Origin: Ectothiorhodospira mobilis
Lineage (GTDB): Bacteria; Pseudomonadota; Gammaproteobacteria; Ectothiorhodospirales; Ectothiorhodospiraceae
Assembly (NCBI RefSeq): GCF_016584115.1
Contig: NZ_NRSK01000008.1
Location: 1-64,000 of the forward strand
Length of the DNA: 64,000 bases
Direction: 5' to 3'
Below are positions 43,353 to 51,107 of this stretch, piece by piece. Both the position numbers and the translations under genes were made by a program. The notes under the pieces were generated by a model. The model was not told the origin of the DNA. It saw only the letters and a list, made by a program, of their open reading frames with translations, and searched no databases. Each line of letters starts with the position of its first letter. Positions within the stretch are counted from its first letter, which is position 1.

Positions 43353-44195
43353 TCAGCGGTCCTTGTCCTTGAGGCGGTAGACCACGCCGGGATTGCAACG
43401 CACCATCTCGAAGGCATCGGAATAGTTGGTCATGGATTCCGAGGCCCCGAGGAAGAGATAGCCGCCGGGATTGAGCACCTGGGCGATGCGCTGCAGGATC
43501 AGCTTCTTGGATTCCACGGAGAAGTAGATCAGCACGTTACGGCAGAAGACGATATCGAACCGCCCCAGGGCCGTGTACTGGTCCAGCAGGTTGAACTCCC
43601 GGAAGCTCACCCGGTTACGGATCTCCGGGCGCACCTCCCAGCGGTCCCCCTTTTGCACAAAAAAACGGCTGCGCCGCTCCAGGGAGAGACCGCGGGCCAC
43701 GGAAAGGGCGTCATAGGCGGCTTCCTTGGCATCGGCGAGCACGGCCGCGGAGATATCGGTCCCCAGGATCTGCACATCCCGCAGGGTTCCGGGATGGGCC
43801 TGGAGGTACTCACTGGTGGCCATGCTCACGGAGTAGGGTTCCTGGCCGGAGGAACAGGCGGCGCACCAGATGCGTACCGGGGCATTGCCCTTGCGGCGGG
43901 CCAGCTCGGGATAGACGCGGCTCTTGAGGATCTCGAAGGGGAAGACATCCCGGAACCAGTAGGTCTCATTGGTGGTCATCGCCTCGATGACCCGCTCCCG
44001 CAGGGCGGCATTACCCCCACGACGGAGCATCCGCAGCAGTTCGCTCACGGAATCCACGGAGAATTCCTTCATCAGCCGGGAGAGCCGACTGGTGACCAGG
44101 TAGTGCTTGTTATCCCCCAGGACGAGGCCGCAGGACCTCTCCAGGAATTTCCGGAAATCCTCGTAGTCCTGGGGCTCGATGGGGTTGGGGGTCAA
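43353..44195 (-). CDS. cheR: Chemotaxis protein methyltransferase CheR
   Basis: The 280-residue enzyme has an N-terminal helical domain (DYEDFRKFLERSCGLVLGDN). The SAM-binding domain contains TTNETYWFRDVFPFEIL, IWCAACSSGQEPYSVSM, ILGTDIS and FDIVFCRNVLIYF, a complete CheR signature. It methylates glutamates of chemoreceptors, such as the one encoded at 55765-57390. It follows cheV by 60 bases, and the pair lies upstream of flgB on the same strand. Confidence 0.97.
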   Translation of the reverse strand: MTPNPIEPQDYEDFRKFLERSCGLVLGDNKHYLVTSRLSRLMKEFSVDSVSELLRMLRRGGNAALRERVIEAMTTNETYWFRDVFPFEILKSRVYPELARRKGNAPVRIWCAACSSGQEPYSVSMATSEYLQAHPGTLRDVQILGTDISAAVLADAKEAAYDALSVARGLSLERRSRFFVQKGDRWEVRPEIRNRVSFREFNLLDQYTALGRFDIVFCRNVLIYFSVESKKLILQRIAQVLNPGGYLFLGASESMTNYSDAFEMVRCNPGVVYRLKDKDR

Positions 44196-44255
44196 GGTGA
44201 TCCTGCTTGTTCTGTTTGAAGGTTGCGGGCTCCGAGGGCAGCGCCCCGTCCGGCC

Positions 44256-45182
44256 TCAGGCGTCCGTTTCGCCCGAGCGCAGGCATTCCAGCACCGCCTC
44301 GGCCAGCTCATCCGGACTGAACTTGGGAAGGAACCGGTTGGCCCCGGCCCGTTTCACCAGACTCTCATTGAAGGTCCCGCTCAGGGAAGAATGCAACAGG
44401 ATATACACCCCCGACAACTCCGGGATGCGCCGTATTTCCGAGGAAAGGGTGTAGCCATCCATCTCCGGCATCTCGATGTCCGAGATGACCATGCCGATCT
44501 GGTCATCGATGGGGCCCTGTTGGGCCATCTCCTGCAGGGCCTCCAGGGCCTGGCGTCCGTCGTTCACCACCACGGACTCCACCCCGATCTGCTCCAGGGC
44601 CCGCACCACCTGTTTGCGGGCCACCGCCGAGTCGTCCGCCACCAGGGCCCTGGGCACGCGCCCCCCCTCACCGGCCCGGGCCGCCAGGGACGCGTCCACA
44701 TCCTTGGAGGGGCCGGTGACCATCTCCAGGACCTTCTCCACATCGATGATCTCCACCAGCCGATCATCCACCTGGGTGACGGCCGTCAGGAAACTGTCCT
44801 TGTGGGTCCCCCGCGGCGGCGGGCGGATCTGGTCCCAGTTCAGGTTGATGATGCGGTCCACCCCGGCCACCAGCAGCCCCTGCACCGAGCGATTGAACTC
44901 GGTGAGGATGACAAAGCCCTTGTCGGGCTCCGGGGCGTTCATGCCGATGGCACGGGCCAGATCCACCACCGAAACGGTCTGTCCGCGCAGGGTGGCCACA
45001 CCCCGCACGATGGGATGGGCCCTGGGCATGCGACTCAGGGGAGGACAGGTGATGACCTCGCGCACCTTGAAGACATTGATGGCGAACATCTGTCGCGTTC
45101 CCAGGGAGAACAACAGCAGTTCCAGCCGGTTCTGCCCCACCATCTGGGTGCGGCGGTTGACGTCTTCCAGAAGATCACTCAT
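44256..45182 (-). CDS. cheV: Chemotaxis protein CheV (CheW-receiver fusion)
   Basis: The 308-residue protein has a CheW-like domain (about 15-150) containing LLLFSLGTRQMFAINVFKVREV and TLRGQTVSVVDLARAIG. A response-regulator domain (about 175-300) follows with the acidic pocket and phospho-Asp in VISDIEMPEMDGY. CheV couples receptors to CheA in a phosphorylation-dependent way. It is followed by cheR and preceded by a sigma-28-like promoter. Confidence 0.95.
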   Translation of the reverse strand: MSDLLEDVNRRTQMVGQNRLELLLFSLGTRQMFAINVFKVREVITCPPLSRMPRAHPIVRGVATLRGQTVSVVDLARAIGMNAPEPDKGFVILTEFNRSVQGLLVAGVDRIINLNWDQIRPPPRGTHKDSFLTAVTQVDDRLVEIIDVEKVLEMVTGPSKDVDASLAARAGEGGRVPRALVADDSAVARKQVVRALEQIGVESVVVNDGRQALEALQEMAQQGPIDDQIGMVISDIEMPEMDGYTLSSEIRRIPELSGVYILLHSSLSGTFNESLVKRAGANRFLPKFSPDELAEAVLECLRSGETDA

Positions 45183-45256
45183 CGGCCCCTCCCGCGGACA
45201 CCCGGGATCCGCGGTTCCCGGGTGATGATCGCCCCGTGTGCAGGGGCTGACCGGTT

Positions 45257-45283
45257 GTATCGGCGGATCCCCCGGGTCCTTGA
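45257..45283 (-). promoter_or_regulatory. Sigma-28 (FliA)-type promoter of cheV-cheR
   Basis: The minus strand reads TCAAGGAC, 11 bases, GCCGATAC. This fits the FliA pattern (TAAAGTTT-N11-GCCGATAA) with a near-perfect -10. It is 75 bases upstream of the cheV start. Confidence 0.65.
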
Positions 45284-45292
45284 CCCTGAATC

Positions 45293-45308
45293 CGGCATCA
45301 ATATTGCA
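45293..45308 (+). promoter_or_regulatory. Sigma-54 promoter of flgA
   Basis: The plus strand reads CGGCAT-CAATA-TTGCA, keeping the GG (-24) and GC (-12) elements with correct spacing. It is about 95 bases upstream of the flgA ATG and 10 bases from the oppositely directed sigma-28 site of cheV. Confidence 0.75.
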
Positions 45309-45403
45309 AAACCTTCGAAAACGGATCGGGCGCGCCGGTTTCCCGTCACCCCGGAGAACACCACCGCCCTGCGGATTCGCGAACCCTTGTTGCGAGGTCT
45401 ATT

Positions 45404-46144
45404 ATGAAACAACAGCGCGTCCCTTGCCGCCAGGGATTCTTTCTCGCCCTGATCCTCGTGCTGCTGTCGCCGACGGCCGGATCCGCCGCCGGGAACGCTC
45501 CGGGGATCCAGGATCATGCCGCCATTCAGGCGGCGGCACGGGCGTACCTGCAGGAAGTGGCGCAGGATCACCACGGCGCGGGGGTACAGGTCCGGGTCGT
45601 GCCCGGCCGTCTCGACCCGCGACTGCGCCTCAGGGCCTGCGGCGAACCCCTGCAGGCGAGCCTTCCCCCCGGGGCCCGCCTCATGGGCAACACCACGGTG
45701 GGCGTACGCTGTGGCGGGCCGGCCCCATGGCGCCTGTTCGTCCCCATGGAGGTCCGGGTCTCCGGGGAGGTGCTGGTGAGCCGTCGCCCACTGCCCCGGG
45801 ACACGGTCCTTTCCCGGGACGACGTTCGCCTGGAACGCCGCGACCTGGACGGCCTGCACAGCGGCTATCTCGTGGACCCGCAGCGGGTCCAGGGCATGGT
45901 GCTGAGACGCTCCCTGCAGGCGGGTACGGTGCTCACACCGCAGCTGGTGGAGCCACGGCAACTGGTGCACCGGGGACAGAAGGTGACCCTCATGGCCCAA
46001 AACCCTGCGATCAGCGTGCGCGTCCGCGGAGAGGCCCTGGGGGATGGCGCCTATGGTGAACGGGTGCGGGTGCGCAATCTCTCCTCCGGCCGGGTGGTGG
46101 AGGGACGGGTACTGTCCAGCGGGGTCGTGGGTGTTACGATGTGA
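45404..46144 (+). CDS. flgA: Flagellar P-ring assembly chaperone FlgA
   Basis: The 246-residue protein has a Sec signal peptide (FFLALILVLLSPTAGSAAG). The mature part has the FlgA pattern LRLRACGEPLQASLPPG, then VGVRCGGPAPWRLFVPMEV and a SAF-type C-terminal region with LQAGTVLTPQLVEP. It is a periplasmic chaperone for FlgI. A GAGG precedes the ATG. It diverges from cheV and precedes flgM-flgN. Confidence 0.94.
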   Translation: MKQQRVPCRQGFFLALILVLLSPTAGSAAGNAPGIQDHAAIQAAARAYLQEVAQDHHGAGVQVRVVPGRLDPRLRLRACGEPLQASLPPGARLMGNTTVGVRCGGPAPWRLFVPMEVRVSGEVLVSRRPLPRDTVLSRDDVRLERRDLDGLHSGYLVDPQRVQGMVLRRSLQAGTVLTPQLVEPRQLVHRGQKVTLMAQNPAISVRVRGEALGDGAYGERVRVRNLSSGRVVEGRVLSSGVVGVTM

Positions 46145-46165
46145 CGTGCATCCCACGGCATTTCC

Positions 46166-46192
46166 TAAAGGAAGCGGCCCCCATGCCGATAA
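46166..46192 (+). promoter_or_regulatory. Sigma-28 (FliA) promoter of flgM-flgN
   Basis: The plus strand reads TAAAGGAA, exactly 11 bases, GCCGATAA. The -10 matches the FliA consensus at every base and the -35 keeps the TAAAG core. It lies 44 bases before the flgM start. Sigma-28 would thereby make its own anti-sigma factor. Confidence 0.9.
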
Positions 46193-46235
46193 AGGCCATA
46201 GTGAACGCCTTGAATTGTTTTTGCGAGGAATGGAA

Positions 46236-46544
46236 ATGTCCATCGAAATCAAAAACCTGAACCAGCCCCAGGCGCGGGGTGCGGGGGATGCCCGCAACAC
46301 CCCCGAAGCGCCCCGGGGTGGCCGGGGGAATGCGGGGGGCAGCACCCCCGCGGGTCCCGGCGACAAGGTCACCCTGACGGAGACGGCCCGCCGTCTGAGC
46401 GATCTGGAACAGAGCGCCACCGCCCAGCCGGAGGTGAACAGCGAGCGCGTGGAGGCCCTGCGCCAGGCCATCGCCGAAGGGCGCTACGAAGTGGACGCCC
46501 GCGCAGTGGCGGAAAAGATCATGAACGCCGAGCGGATGATCTGA
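46236..46544 (+). CDS. flgM: Anti-sigma-28 factor FlgM
   Basis: The 102-residue protein starts MSIEIKNLNQPQARG. A low-complexity Gly/Ala/Pro N-terminal half (about 10-45) is followed by the sigma-28-binding region VTLTETARRLSDLEQ and VNSERVEALRQAIAEGRYEV, the conserved FlgM C-terminal segment. The ATG at 46236 has GAGG at good spacing; an ATG two codons earlier is too close to it. FlgM holds FliA inactive until hook completion, when it is exported. It precedes flgN by 3 bases. Confidence 0.95.
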   Translation: MSIEIKNLNQPQARGAGDARNTPEAPRGGRGNAGGSTPAGPGDKVTLTETARRLSDLEQSATAQPEVNSERVEALRQAIAEGRYEVDARAVAEKIMNAERMI

Positions 46545-46547
46545 TCC

Positions 46548-47033
46548 ATGGGCGCCGAAACCCTCCCCCAGCGGCTGGAGCGGATCCTGGGCGACTCGCT
46601 GCGTCACGCGGGTGCCCTGGAATCCGCCCTGCAGCGTGAAAGCGCGGCCCTCTCGAGCCGCGACCTGGACGGGATGGACGCCGCCGTGACCGAGAAACAG
46701 GAACGGGTACGGCAGCTGGAGGCCCTGACCCAGGAGCAGACCCAATTGCTCGCCCGGGAGGGGTACAGCGCCGACGCCCAGGGCATGGAACGCTGCCTGC
46801 GGGACTGGGACGAGGAAGGGGTCCTGCAGCCCCTGTGGCAACGCCTGACGGAGATCATGCATCACTGCCGGCAACTGAACCAGGTGAACGGGGGCGTGGT
46901 GGAAACCGCCCGACGCCGCGTGGATCAGGCCATCCACATCCTGCGCAGCGGCGGCGATACCCGCACCGAACTCTACGACCCCCGGGGGCGCACCTTCTCC
47001 ACCGCCTCCTCCCAGAGCATCACCAAGGCCTGA
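46548..47033 (+). CDS. flgN: Flagella export chaperone FlgN
   Basis: The 161-residue protein is mostly helical and rich in Gln, Glu, Arg and Leu, with QLEALTQEQTQLLAREGY and HHCRQLNQVNGGVVETARRR, as in FlgN. It keeps FlgK and FlgL in an export-ready state. It lies directly after flgM, the standard flgA-flgM-flgN arrangement. Sequence conservation in this family is low, so the context carries much of the call. Confidence 0.9.
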   Translation: MGAETLPQRLERILGDSLRHAGALESALQRESAALSSRDLDGMDAAVTEKQERVRQLEALTQEQTQLLAREGYSADAQGMERCLRDWDEEGVLQPLWQRLTEIMHHCRQLNQVNGGVVETARRRVDQAIHILRSGGDTRTELYDPRGRTFSTASSQSITKA

Positions 47034-47046
47034 TCCCCCTCCCCTT

Positions 47047-47090
47047 CCCGTTCCATGTGCTAACCTTATTACAGGAGCACATGGAACGGG
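47047..47090. repeat. Perfect 15-base inverted repeat between flgN and ycgR
   Basis: CCCGTTCCATGTGCT (47047-47061) and AGCACATGGAACGGG (47076-47090) are exact reverse complements around a 14-base AT-rich loop (AACCTTATTACAGG). It begins 13 bases after the flgN stop. There is no T run after it, so it is either a rho-dependent or 3'-end hairpin or an operator for ycgR. Confidence 0.7.
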
Positions 47091-47206
47091 CCGGCATGTC
47101 CGGGTGAGTGCGCGTACGCTTCGAACCCCCGAAGCGCATTGGCCTACGGCCATCGATGGCCCATCCCACCCGGGCCACGGCCCGAGCAATCGAGAGGTCC
47201 GGTGCC

Positions 47207-47941
47207 ATGCTACAGACCCCGACGGCCGATCCGGGCACCCCGCCCAGCAAACATGGGCACCCCCATGGGGAACCCGATACCATCCTCATCCGACTGCGCG
47301 AACTGGAGGCCCGGCAAACGTCCCTGCACGTGCGCCTGGACAGCGAGCCGGAATTCTTCTCCACCCGGCTGCTCCGCCTGGACCCCGGACACGGTTGGCT
47401 CTTCCTCGAGGAACTGACCCCCTACCAGGGGCATCTGCGGGTCGCCCCCGGGCGGATCATGCAGATCTACACCACGATCGATGGCCGCCCCCTGCACTTC
47501 CAAAGTCCGGTCCTGCACACCGGCGAGCATGACGATGCCGCCTTCTATGTGGTGGCGATCCCCGAGACGATGGACGAAGCACAAAAACGTCTCCATTTCC
47601 GCACCCATATGGCCGGGCGGTCCCCGGTGGAGCTGACCGTGCAGGACCGGGACGGCAGCGAATACCCCGGCTATCTGGATGACCTGTCCCTGGGAGGGCT
47701 GCGCGCCCTGCTCCCCGGCGAGCCCCCCGTGGGTCGTGGAGACCTGCTTCAGGTGAAAGACCTGGCCCTACCCGGAGAACCCCCCATCACCTGCGGCCTC
47801 CAGGTGCGCTTCGCCCGGCAGGATGCGCACAGGGGGGGGATGCTGCTGGGCGGGCGCTTCTTCGATCTGGAGGAAGCGGAGGCGCAGCGCCTCCTGAGGG
47901 TCCTCCTGCGTCTGGAGCGGGAACACCATCAGGCGGGCTGA
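47207..47941 (+). CDS. ycgR: Flagellar brake protein YcgR (PilZ domain)
   Basis: The 244-residue protein has a YcgR N-terminal domain (about 20-120, IRLRELEARQTSLHVRLD). A C-terminal PilZ domain (about 125-235) contains both c-di-GMP motifs: RLHFR (RxxxR) and DLSLGG (DxSxxG). When bound to c-di-GMP, YcgR slows the motor. The ATG at 47207 has GAGAGG upstream and is preferred over an in-frame ATG at 47108. The diguanylate cyclase at 57486-60638 is one possible source of the ligand. Its 3' end overlaps the convergent histidine kinase gene by 13 bases. Confidence 0.9.
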   Translation: MLQTPTADPGTPPSKHGHPHGEPDTILIRLRELEARQTSLHVRLDSEPEFFSTRLLRLDPGHGWLFLEELTPYQGHLRVAPGRIMQIYTTIDGRPLHFQSPVLHTGEHDDAAFYVVAIPETMDEAQKRLHFRTHMAGRSPVELTVQDRDGSEYPGYLDDLSLGGLRALLPGEPPVGRGDLLQVKDLALPGEPPITCGLQVRFARQDAHRGGMLLGGRFFDLEEAEAQRLLRVLLRLEREHHQAG

Positions 47942-49986
47942 TCCGGGAAGCCCCTCCGGGCCCCAGCGGCGGACGCCATGCGCGTATCCACCGCCCCCAG
48001 GAAACGCTCCAGATCCAGGGGCTTGGTCAGGTAATCATCGAATCCGGCACGACGGCCCCGTTCCACGTCCCGCTCCGTGGCATTGGCGGTGAGGGCCACC
48101 ACGGGGATGGCGGCCGTTGTGGGATTCCCGCGCAGTTGCTCCAGTACCTGATAGCCGTTCAGACCCGGCATATTGATATCCAGGACGATGAGATCCGGGC
48201 GGTGCACCCCGGCCAGTTCCAGCCCCAGGCCGGCCGAGGGGGCGCTGATCACCCGCACTGCGGGGCGGCGGCTCAGGGCCTGTTCCACCAGACGCAGATT
48301 CGAGGGATTGTCATCCACGTGCAGGAGGGTGAAGGGCCACGGTTCCGGCCTGGGCCGCTCAGAGGCCCCCCCATCCCCCGGCTGTGACGCCACAGTGGAT
48401 AATGTGCCCTGGCGCAGCTCGAACCAGAAGCAACTCCCTCCACCCTCCACCGCCTCATGGCCCATGCCCCCCCGCATCAACCCCACCAGGCGTTGGGAGA
48501 TGGCCAGACCGATGCCCGTCCCCTCCGAACCGGGATGGGTCTGTTCATGCAGCCGGGAAAAGGGTTTGAACAGTTCCTCCCGCAGGCCCTCGGGGATACC
48601 GGCACCGGTATCCCGCACCTGCACCCGCACGGCGTCGGCCCCGGTGAACTCCTGCCGGACCTGTACCCACCCGCCGGGCCGGTTGTACTTGATGGCGTTG
48701 GAGATCAGATTGATCAGCACCTGTTTGAGACGGATCCGATCCGCCACCAGCACGGCGTCCAGGGTGTGCACCTGCAGATCCACCCGCGCCTCCCGGGCCA
48801 GGGGGGCCAGCAGCGTGAAGCACTCGTCCACCACCTCGGCCAGCGGCACCGGCTCCATGGACAACTCCAGGTGTCCGGACTCCACCCGGGAGAGATCCAG
48901 CACCTCGTTGATCAGATCCAGCAGATGCCGACCGCCGCGGAGGATCTCATGGACATGGGCCCGCTGTTCGCCCCCCAGCGCCGGATCCGCCTCCAGCAAC
49001 TGGGAGAACCCCAGGACGGCGTTCATGGGGGTGCGCAGCTCGTGACTCATGCGGGAAAGGAACTCCGATTTGGCGCGGCTGGCCCGCTCCGCTTCCTCCT
49101 TGGCGTGCATCCACTGGCATACCGCCTTGTGACGCCCCTCCTCAGCGCTCAGGGCCGCCGCCAGGATGCCCACCACCCGCCGGTCCTCCTCCGTGGGGGT
49201 GTACTCGCTGCGGAACACCACACACAGGGAACCCACCGGGGTGTCGCCACAACGCACCACATGGCCGAGGTAGGCCCTCAGGTCATAACGGCGCACATAG
49301 GGATCAGTTCGGGCATAGCAGGTCCGGGCCAGATCGGGGGCGACATAGAGATCCCCGTGGACACCACGGATCATGTCGTAGCAGACATGCCCCTCGGGCT
49401 CGTCCTCGGTGGGCATGTCCTCCGGGGTCCGCCAGCCCCCGAGGGCGCAGAGCCGATCCCCCTCCAGCCGGTGGTAGATGGCGGCGTCGCTCTCCAGGAG
49501 TTCGCCGCAGACCCGGGTGATACTCGCGATGTTGTCACGATAATCAGGCCCCAGACGGGCCAGACAATCGTTCAGACGCATCAGGCGCGCCTCGGTGCGC
49601 TTGCGTCTCCCCAGATCCCGCAGGATCCCCACGGCGTGCCAGCCCTCCTCGGAGGGGAAGGCGGACAGGGACAGCTCCATGATCATGAATGAACCGTCCC
49701 GATGCCGGGCCTGCACCTCCACCGTACGGCCCACGCTGGCGCCGGTGCCGCCCCGAAAGAAGCGCTCCAGGGAGGTTTGCATGCCATCGGAGACCCCATG
49801 GGGCGTGATGCAGGCGTGGAGTTCCCGGCCCAGGACCTCCTCGGCCCGGTACCCCAGCAGGGATTCAGCGGCAGGATTCCAGAAGGCGATGCGTCCGTGG
49901 GCATCCATCATGACGATGGCATCCCGGGCCGCCGAGGTGATGGCGGTGACCAGGGCCTGGGGGGACTGATCCAGCGAAGAGGCCAT
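47929..49986 (-). CDS. Hybrid sensor histidine kinase (PAS-GAF-HisKA-HATPase-REC)
   Basis: The 685-residue protein has a PAS domain (about 10-125, AFWNPAAESLLGYRAEEVLG) and a GAF domain (about 145-280, with CYDMI and GSLCVVF). The kinase core has the phospho-His in FLSRMSHELRTPMNAVLG (H315) and N, G1 and G2 boxes (NLISNAIKYN, DTGAGIP, GTGIGLAI). A receiver domain (about 550-675) has Asp603 in VLDINMPG. There is no TM segment, so it is cytoplasmic. The start at 49986 is chosen because the PAS follows; the frame is open to 50238. No partner regulator is adjacent. It lies next to the antenna genes, but a link is only possible. Confidence 0.88.
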   Translation of the reverse strand: MASSLDQSPQALVTAITSAARDAIVMMDAHGRIAFWNPAAESLLGYRAEEVLGRELHACITPHGVSDGMQTSLERFFRGGTGASVGRTVEVQARHRDGSFMIMELSLSAFPSEEGWHAVGILRDLGRRKRTEARLMRLNDCLARLGPDYRDNIASITRVCGELLESDAAIYHRLEGDRLCALGGWRTPEDMPTEDEPEGHVCYDMIRGVHGDLYVAPDLARTCYARTDPYVRRYDLRAYLGHVVRCGDTPVGSLCVVFRSEYTPTEEDRRVVGILAAALSAEEGRHKAVCQWMHAKEEAERASRAKSEFLSRMSHELRTPMNAVLGFSQLLEADPALGGEQRAHVHEILRGGRHLLDLINEVLDLSRVESGHLELSMEPVPLAEVVDECFTLLAPLAREARVDLQVHTLDAVLVADRIRLKQVLINLISNAIKYNRPGGWVQVRQEFTGADAVRVQVRDTGAGIPEGLREELFKPFSRLHEQTHPGSEGTGIGLAISQRLVGLMRGGMGHEAVEGGGSCFWFELRQGTLSTVASQPGDGGASERPRPEPWPFTLLHVDDNPSNLRLVEQALSRRPAVRVISAPSAGLGLELAGVHRPDLIVLDINMPGLNGYQVLEQLRGNPTTAAIPVVALTANATERDVERGRRAGFDDYLTKPLDLERFLGAVDTRMASAAGARRGFPDQPA

Positions 49987-50384
49987 CAGGGACGCTTCTG
50001 GTGGGAAGGGCTGGAGGCGACGACCCGCCTGCCGTGCGGGGTCCGTGGAGAAGGCCGGCCTGCCCTCTTGGCGGCCCGCATCTCCCATTCCGTGGTGCCT
50101 GACGTGTCCCGGTTCGGGGCCGGGAGGATCATGGGTTGAAGAGGTCCCACCGCCGTGGATCAGGCGTGACCGAAGATTGGAGGGAGGGGATCCTGCCTGG
50201 CAGCCCGGACGGTTGCCAAAGCCGATCAAAATGATCAATAATGAATTTGGAATGAATCAAAAACGGCAGGAAGGCCTTCTGGACAACCAACGGGCGCGTC
50301 TCTGGAAAAGTCTTGCCCATGATGATGTTGCCTCAGTTGGCCCCCTGCCGTGGTCACTGCGTCAATGGCGCAGTGGAGAAGACC
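49987..50384. other. Gap between histidine kinase and antenna beta gene
   Basis: These 398 bases lie downstream of pucB and upstream of the kinase start. They include a hairpin close to pucB (50355-50375) and an AT-rich patch near 50225-50290 that may hold the kinase promoter. The kinase reading frame stays open to 50238, so a longer N terminus is possible. I see no other gene. Confidence 0.5.
50355..50375 (-). other. Stem-loop after antenna genes
   Basis: CACTGCG-TCAATGG-CGCAGTG is a perfect 7-base-pair stem with a 7-base loop, 9 bases after the pucB stop on the minus strand. No U tract follows. By analogy with puf and puc messages it may protect the 3' end of the antenna mRNA. Confidence 0.55.
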
Positions 50385-50525
50385 TTAGTAGAAGGGTCTC
50401 CACAGGAACACCAGGAAGTGCGCAGCGGCAGCCAGGACCATGAACACCGTGAAGGTGGTCTTGAACTGCTCGTGGAATTCCTTGGCCTGTTCTTCGCTCA
50501 GACCGGAGATGCTGTTTTCATTCAT
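50385..50525 (-). CDS. pucB: Light-harvesting complex beta polypeptide
   Basis: A 46-residue protein starting MNENSISGLSEEQAKEFHEQ with one TM segment (FTVFMVLAAAAHFLVFLW) and the end WRPFY. The two beta-type histidines are present: one in the EFHEQF segment and one in AAAAHFL, the latter ligating bacteriochlorophyll. The aromatic C terminus is typical of antenna beta chains. GGAGG lies 8 bases before the ATG. It follows the alpha gene by 14 bases; most puf and puc operons have beta first. LH2 type is favoured over LH1, but not proven. Confidence 0.9.
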   Translation of the reverse strand: MNENSISGLSEEQAKEFHEQFKTTFTVFMVLAAAAHFLVFLWRPFY

Positions 50526-50539
50526 GTTCTATTCCTCCG

Positions 50540-50752
50540 TTACTCGGAAGCGGATTCTTCAGCGGCAGCCGCGGAAGCGTCGTAGGTCAGGGGGTTGTAG
50601 TTGTCGTTGCTGTACACGAAGGCGTGCACGGCCAGGGCGACAACCAGAACGGCCATCAGGATGGGCATCAGCCAGGTGCCGGGGTTCACCACCAGCCACA
50701 GCTTCCAGTCGTCACGGGGATTGCTCGGCTTGCTCGGTCTGTACTCGCTCAT
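50540..50752 (-). CDS. pucA: Light-harvesting complex alpha polypeptide
   Basis: The 70-residue protein has the alpha-chain interface motif WKLWLVVNPGTW, then one TM segment (LMPILMAVLVVALAVHAFVY) with the bacteriochlorophyll-ligating His. An Ala/Glu/Ser-rich C terminus follows. The N terminus (SEYRPSKPSNPRDD) is longer than in LH1 alpha chains. The WLVVNP form is more like peripheral LH2 alpha chains of purple sulfur bacteria. GAGGG precedes the ATG. It is the first gene of the antenna pair, behind a leader of about 180 bases. Confidence 0.9.
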   Translation of the reverse strand: MSEYRPSKPSNPRDDWKLWLVVNPGTWLMPILMAVLVVALAVHAFVYSNDNYNPLTYDASAAAAEESASE

Positions 50753-51107
50753 GGAAATTACCCTCTTTTTTTGAATCCGGGTCCGCAGACCCGATGGTGC
50801 TCATCCCTGCATGGCCACGTGGCCACCAGGGGTGGAACTGAACTGTTTCTTCACGGTTGCCCGGGCGATCTGCCTGCCCGTGCGATTGAACCTTGTACTC
50901 CCTGCGTCGGCCCAATGACCGTGCCTGTCGTCGGGTTGTAAGTCTACGTTGACAAGGCCAAATGTCAAGCAATGACAACGGCGTGAATCACCCCGATAAA
51001 CTCATTATTTTCAATAAGATGGCTCCATACCCACCGGATACCACAGGTCAACCCCCCGGACATCCGGTTTTTTTCTGACCCAGATCATGATTTCCTCCCC
51101 CCGCCCT
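50753..51107. other. Antenna operon leader and promoter region
   Basis: This 355-base gap between pucC and pucA holds the antenna promoter near 50941-50968 and a transcribed leader of about 180 bases. The leader has two dyads: GGCCACGTGGCC (50813-50824) and GGGTC-CGCA-GACCC (50779-50792). The pucC-proximal part (50970-51100) is AT-rich and has no visible gene. Confidence 0.6.
50937..50968 (-). promoter_or_regulatory. Antenna promoter with TGT-N12-ACA site
   Basis: On the minus strand TTGACA (-35, 50963-50968) and TAGACT (-10, 50941-50946) are 16 bases apart. A TGT-N12-ACA palindrome (50937-50954) spans the -10. That is the recognition pattern of the redox/light repressor CrtJ/PpsR, which usually occupies this position in photosynthesis promoters. 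Two further TGTCA/TGACA dyads overlap the -35 (50963-50977). Confidence 0.7.

Noticed and set aside
47047-47090. Inverted repeat as the end of an insertion sequence
   Set aside because: The two arms are only 14 bases apart with no transposase between them and no target duplication.
50129-50320. Small frame of 63 codons between the kinase and pucB
   Set aside because: No ribosome site and no recognisable sequence; it overlaps the probable kinase promoter region.
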